This document shows, piece by piece, positions 52,785 through 53,546 of a stretch of DNA of 53,546 nt (the stretch's first letter is position 1; the number at the start of each line of letters is the position of its first letter). The translations under genes were made by a program, and so were the position numbers. This DNA comes from Bdellovibrionales bacterium (GTDB lineage: Bacteria > Bdellovibrionota > UBA2428): positions 1-53,546 of the forward strand of contig JAFEAR010000058.1 of the NCBI GenBank assembly GCA_018266335.1, read 5' to 3'. The notes beneath the pieces were generated by a model, which was not told the DNA's origin, made no database searches, and saw only the letters and a list, made by a program, of their open reading frames with translations.

Positions 52785-53546
52785 TTAGAGAACTTTCCAG
52801 TTCAAGTTCAAACCAACGGCGGTCGTGTTCCAAGCCAAACTTTTCACCGCGAAATCGAGGTAAGGCGTAACGGTAACCGACTTAATCGGGTTCCAGTTGA
52901 TACCCGGGCTGACGAGCACAGGATCGTACGAGAGCACGTTCCAAGCGTGACCCGAGTTGTTGTAGGCCCAAACTTTCGCCTGCAAGTTGAAGGACACCGA
53001 GCTACCCATACGCACGTCGGTGTAAGGAGCCAAGAAGTAATACATCGTACGCGCGCCGGGATTGTGCTCGCTCAGGTAGTACCACTGGGTTTCCGTGTAG
53101 AGACCCACCTTAACGGGGCCATCCTGAATGCGGTAGCTAGCGTCTTGGTTCAGGCGAAAGCTAAAGGGCGTGTGGTATTTTTTGCCCGTTTCGGAAACGC
53201 CCGCGTACCCACGCAAAGCTACGTCCCAGTTAAAGTTACCGGCCTCCACCAAGTGGTTGTCACGAATGAAGGCGTAGGGGTCTTGGAACACCGTGCCCGT
53301 ACGCGCAAGGTAGTAGGTTTCGCCACCGATTCCCACCGAGGCCGAATCACCGTAACGGTATCCAGCGCTAAATTTGTTCTTGGAGTAGACCTCCTTCTGG
53401 GGGTCCGCTTCGGTGTCCGTGTAGGGGTTGGGACGGCTCGAACCGCTCAGGTTCGTCACCGCAGGCCCGAAGCCTTCAATGCGCAGGTTCAGGCTATAGC
53501 GAGAGCTATTGCTAGAGCCCACTTTGGCGGTGGAGGTGCCGCTAGA
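52785..53546 (-). CDS. Probable outer-membrane beta-barrel protein, N-terminus cut by window edge
   Basis: The frame is open to the last base, so the start is beyond the right edge; 253 codons are visible. The sequence alternates polar and aromatic residues in short strands (SAGYRYGDSASVGIGGETYYLA, KVGLYTETQWYYLSE, VSFNLQAKVWAYNN, VGLNLNWKVL), as in beta-barrels. The first visible residues (SSGTSTAKVGSS) are Ser/Thr/Gly-rich, probably the start of the mature protein. Likely outer-membrane porin-like or surface protein; exact family unknown. mntP follows by 18 bases. Confidence 0.75.
   Translation of the reverse strand, partial: SSGTSTAKVGSSNSSRYSLNLRIEGFGPAVTNLSGSSRPNPYTDTEADPQKEVYSKNKFSAGYRYGDSASVGIGGETYYLARTGTVFQDPYAFIRDNHLVEAGNFNWDVALRGYAGVSETGKKYHTPFSFRLNQDASYRIQDGPVKVGLYTETQWYYLSEHNPGARTMYYFLAPYTDVRMGSSVSFNLQAKVWAYNNSGHAWNVLSYDPVLVSPGINWNPIKSVTVTPYLDFAVKSLAWNTTAVGLNLNWKVL

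Overview
The window is a gene-dense, GC-rich bacterial chromosome segment with no rRNA, tRNA, CRISPR array, insertion sequence, integrase or phage gene that I can see. Gene content points to a Gram-negative of the Bdellovibrionota/Oligoflexia type (formerly Deltaproteobacteria). LpxC, MlaC, TolC, a beta-barrel-like protein and several lipoproteins show an outer membrane. An orphan FliL suggests flagella. A TIGR02147/DUF4423-type protein (a family typical of Bdellovibrio and Fibrobacter), a secreted subtilase and a bactofilin also fit. The lineage is inference from families, not from a marker tree. Almost every gap between genes is under 150 bases.

Layout. 1-6011 (minus) is a five-gene chain, ntrY-like > ntrX-like > pyrF > rlmB-like > secreted protein, with every junction an ATGA overlap. 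A glycine-zipper lipoprotein gene with an apparent frameshift follows at 6117. At 6438-10073 (minus) lie lpxC, with its own likely promoter, and a small membrane protein > ruvC > ruvA > ruvB. At 10242-12538 are a small hypothetical, a bactofilin coupled to a membrane/coiled-coil protein, and an orphan fliL. From 12572 to 21404 (mostly plus) run pyruvate kinase (start codon inside a hairpin), an FtsB-like protein, a lipoprotein, two peptide-ABC permeases, citrate synthase, DUF1304 (minus), a peptide-binding lipoprotein and a secreted protein with a C-terminal anchor. 21422-24686 (minus) is yciO-like > lipid-kinase-like > mlaC-like > tolC-like.

24800-30172 (plus) holds an rRNA pseudouridine synthase, rpsF, rplI, dnaB, a small acidic protein and a MltD-like lytic transglycosylase. 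30186-35553 (minus) holds sucC, sucD, ndk and mdh followed by a secreted subtilase with a C-terminal CUB-like domain. An M23 peptidase lies at 35626. 36790-44679 (minus) reads phyH-like > queuosine-precursor transporter > fadD > yebC > aroA > an aroK-aroD-aroE triple fusion > aroC. The rest holds a SCO1-like protein, a glycine-rich RRM protein, a three-gene glycosyl-transfer cluster, hsp20 with a heat-shock-type promoter and a textbook terminator, a secreted protein plus a TIGR02147-type protein, another secreted protein, mntP, and the end of a probable outer-membrane protein cut by the right edge.

The main themes are core metabolism (late shikimate pathway, TCA steps, glycolysis, UMP synthesis), envelope construction (LpxC, MlaC, TolC, bactofilin, M23, MltD, FtsB-like) and Holliday-junction processing. 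The most unusual points are: the NtrX-like regulator lacking the sigma-54-contact GAFTGA loop; the peptidase-less relative of the M23 N-terminus paired with bactofilin; the AroK-D-E fusion; the subtilase-CUB protein; and several inverted repeats placed on promoters or start codons (lpxC, pyk, SCO1).
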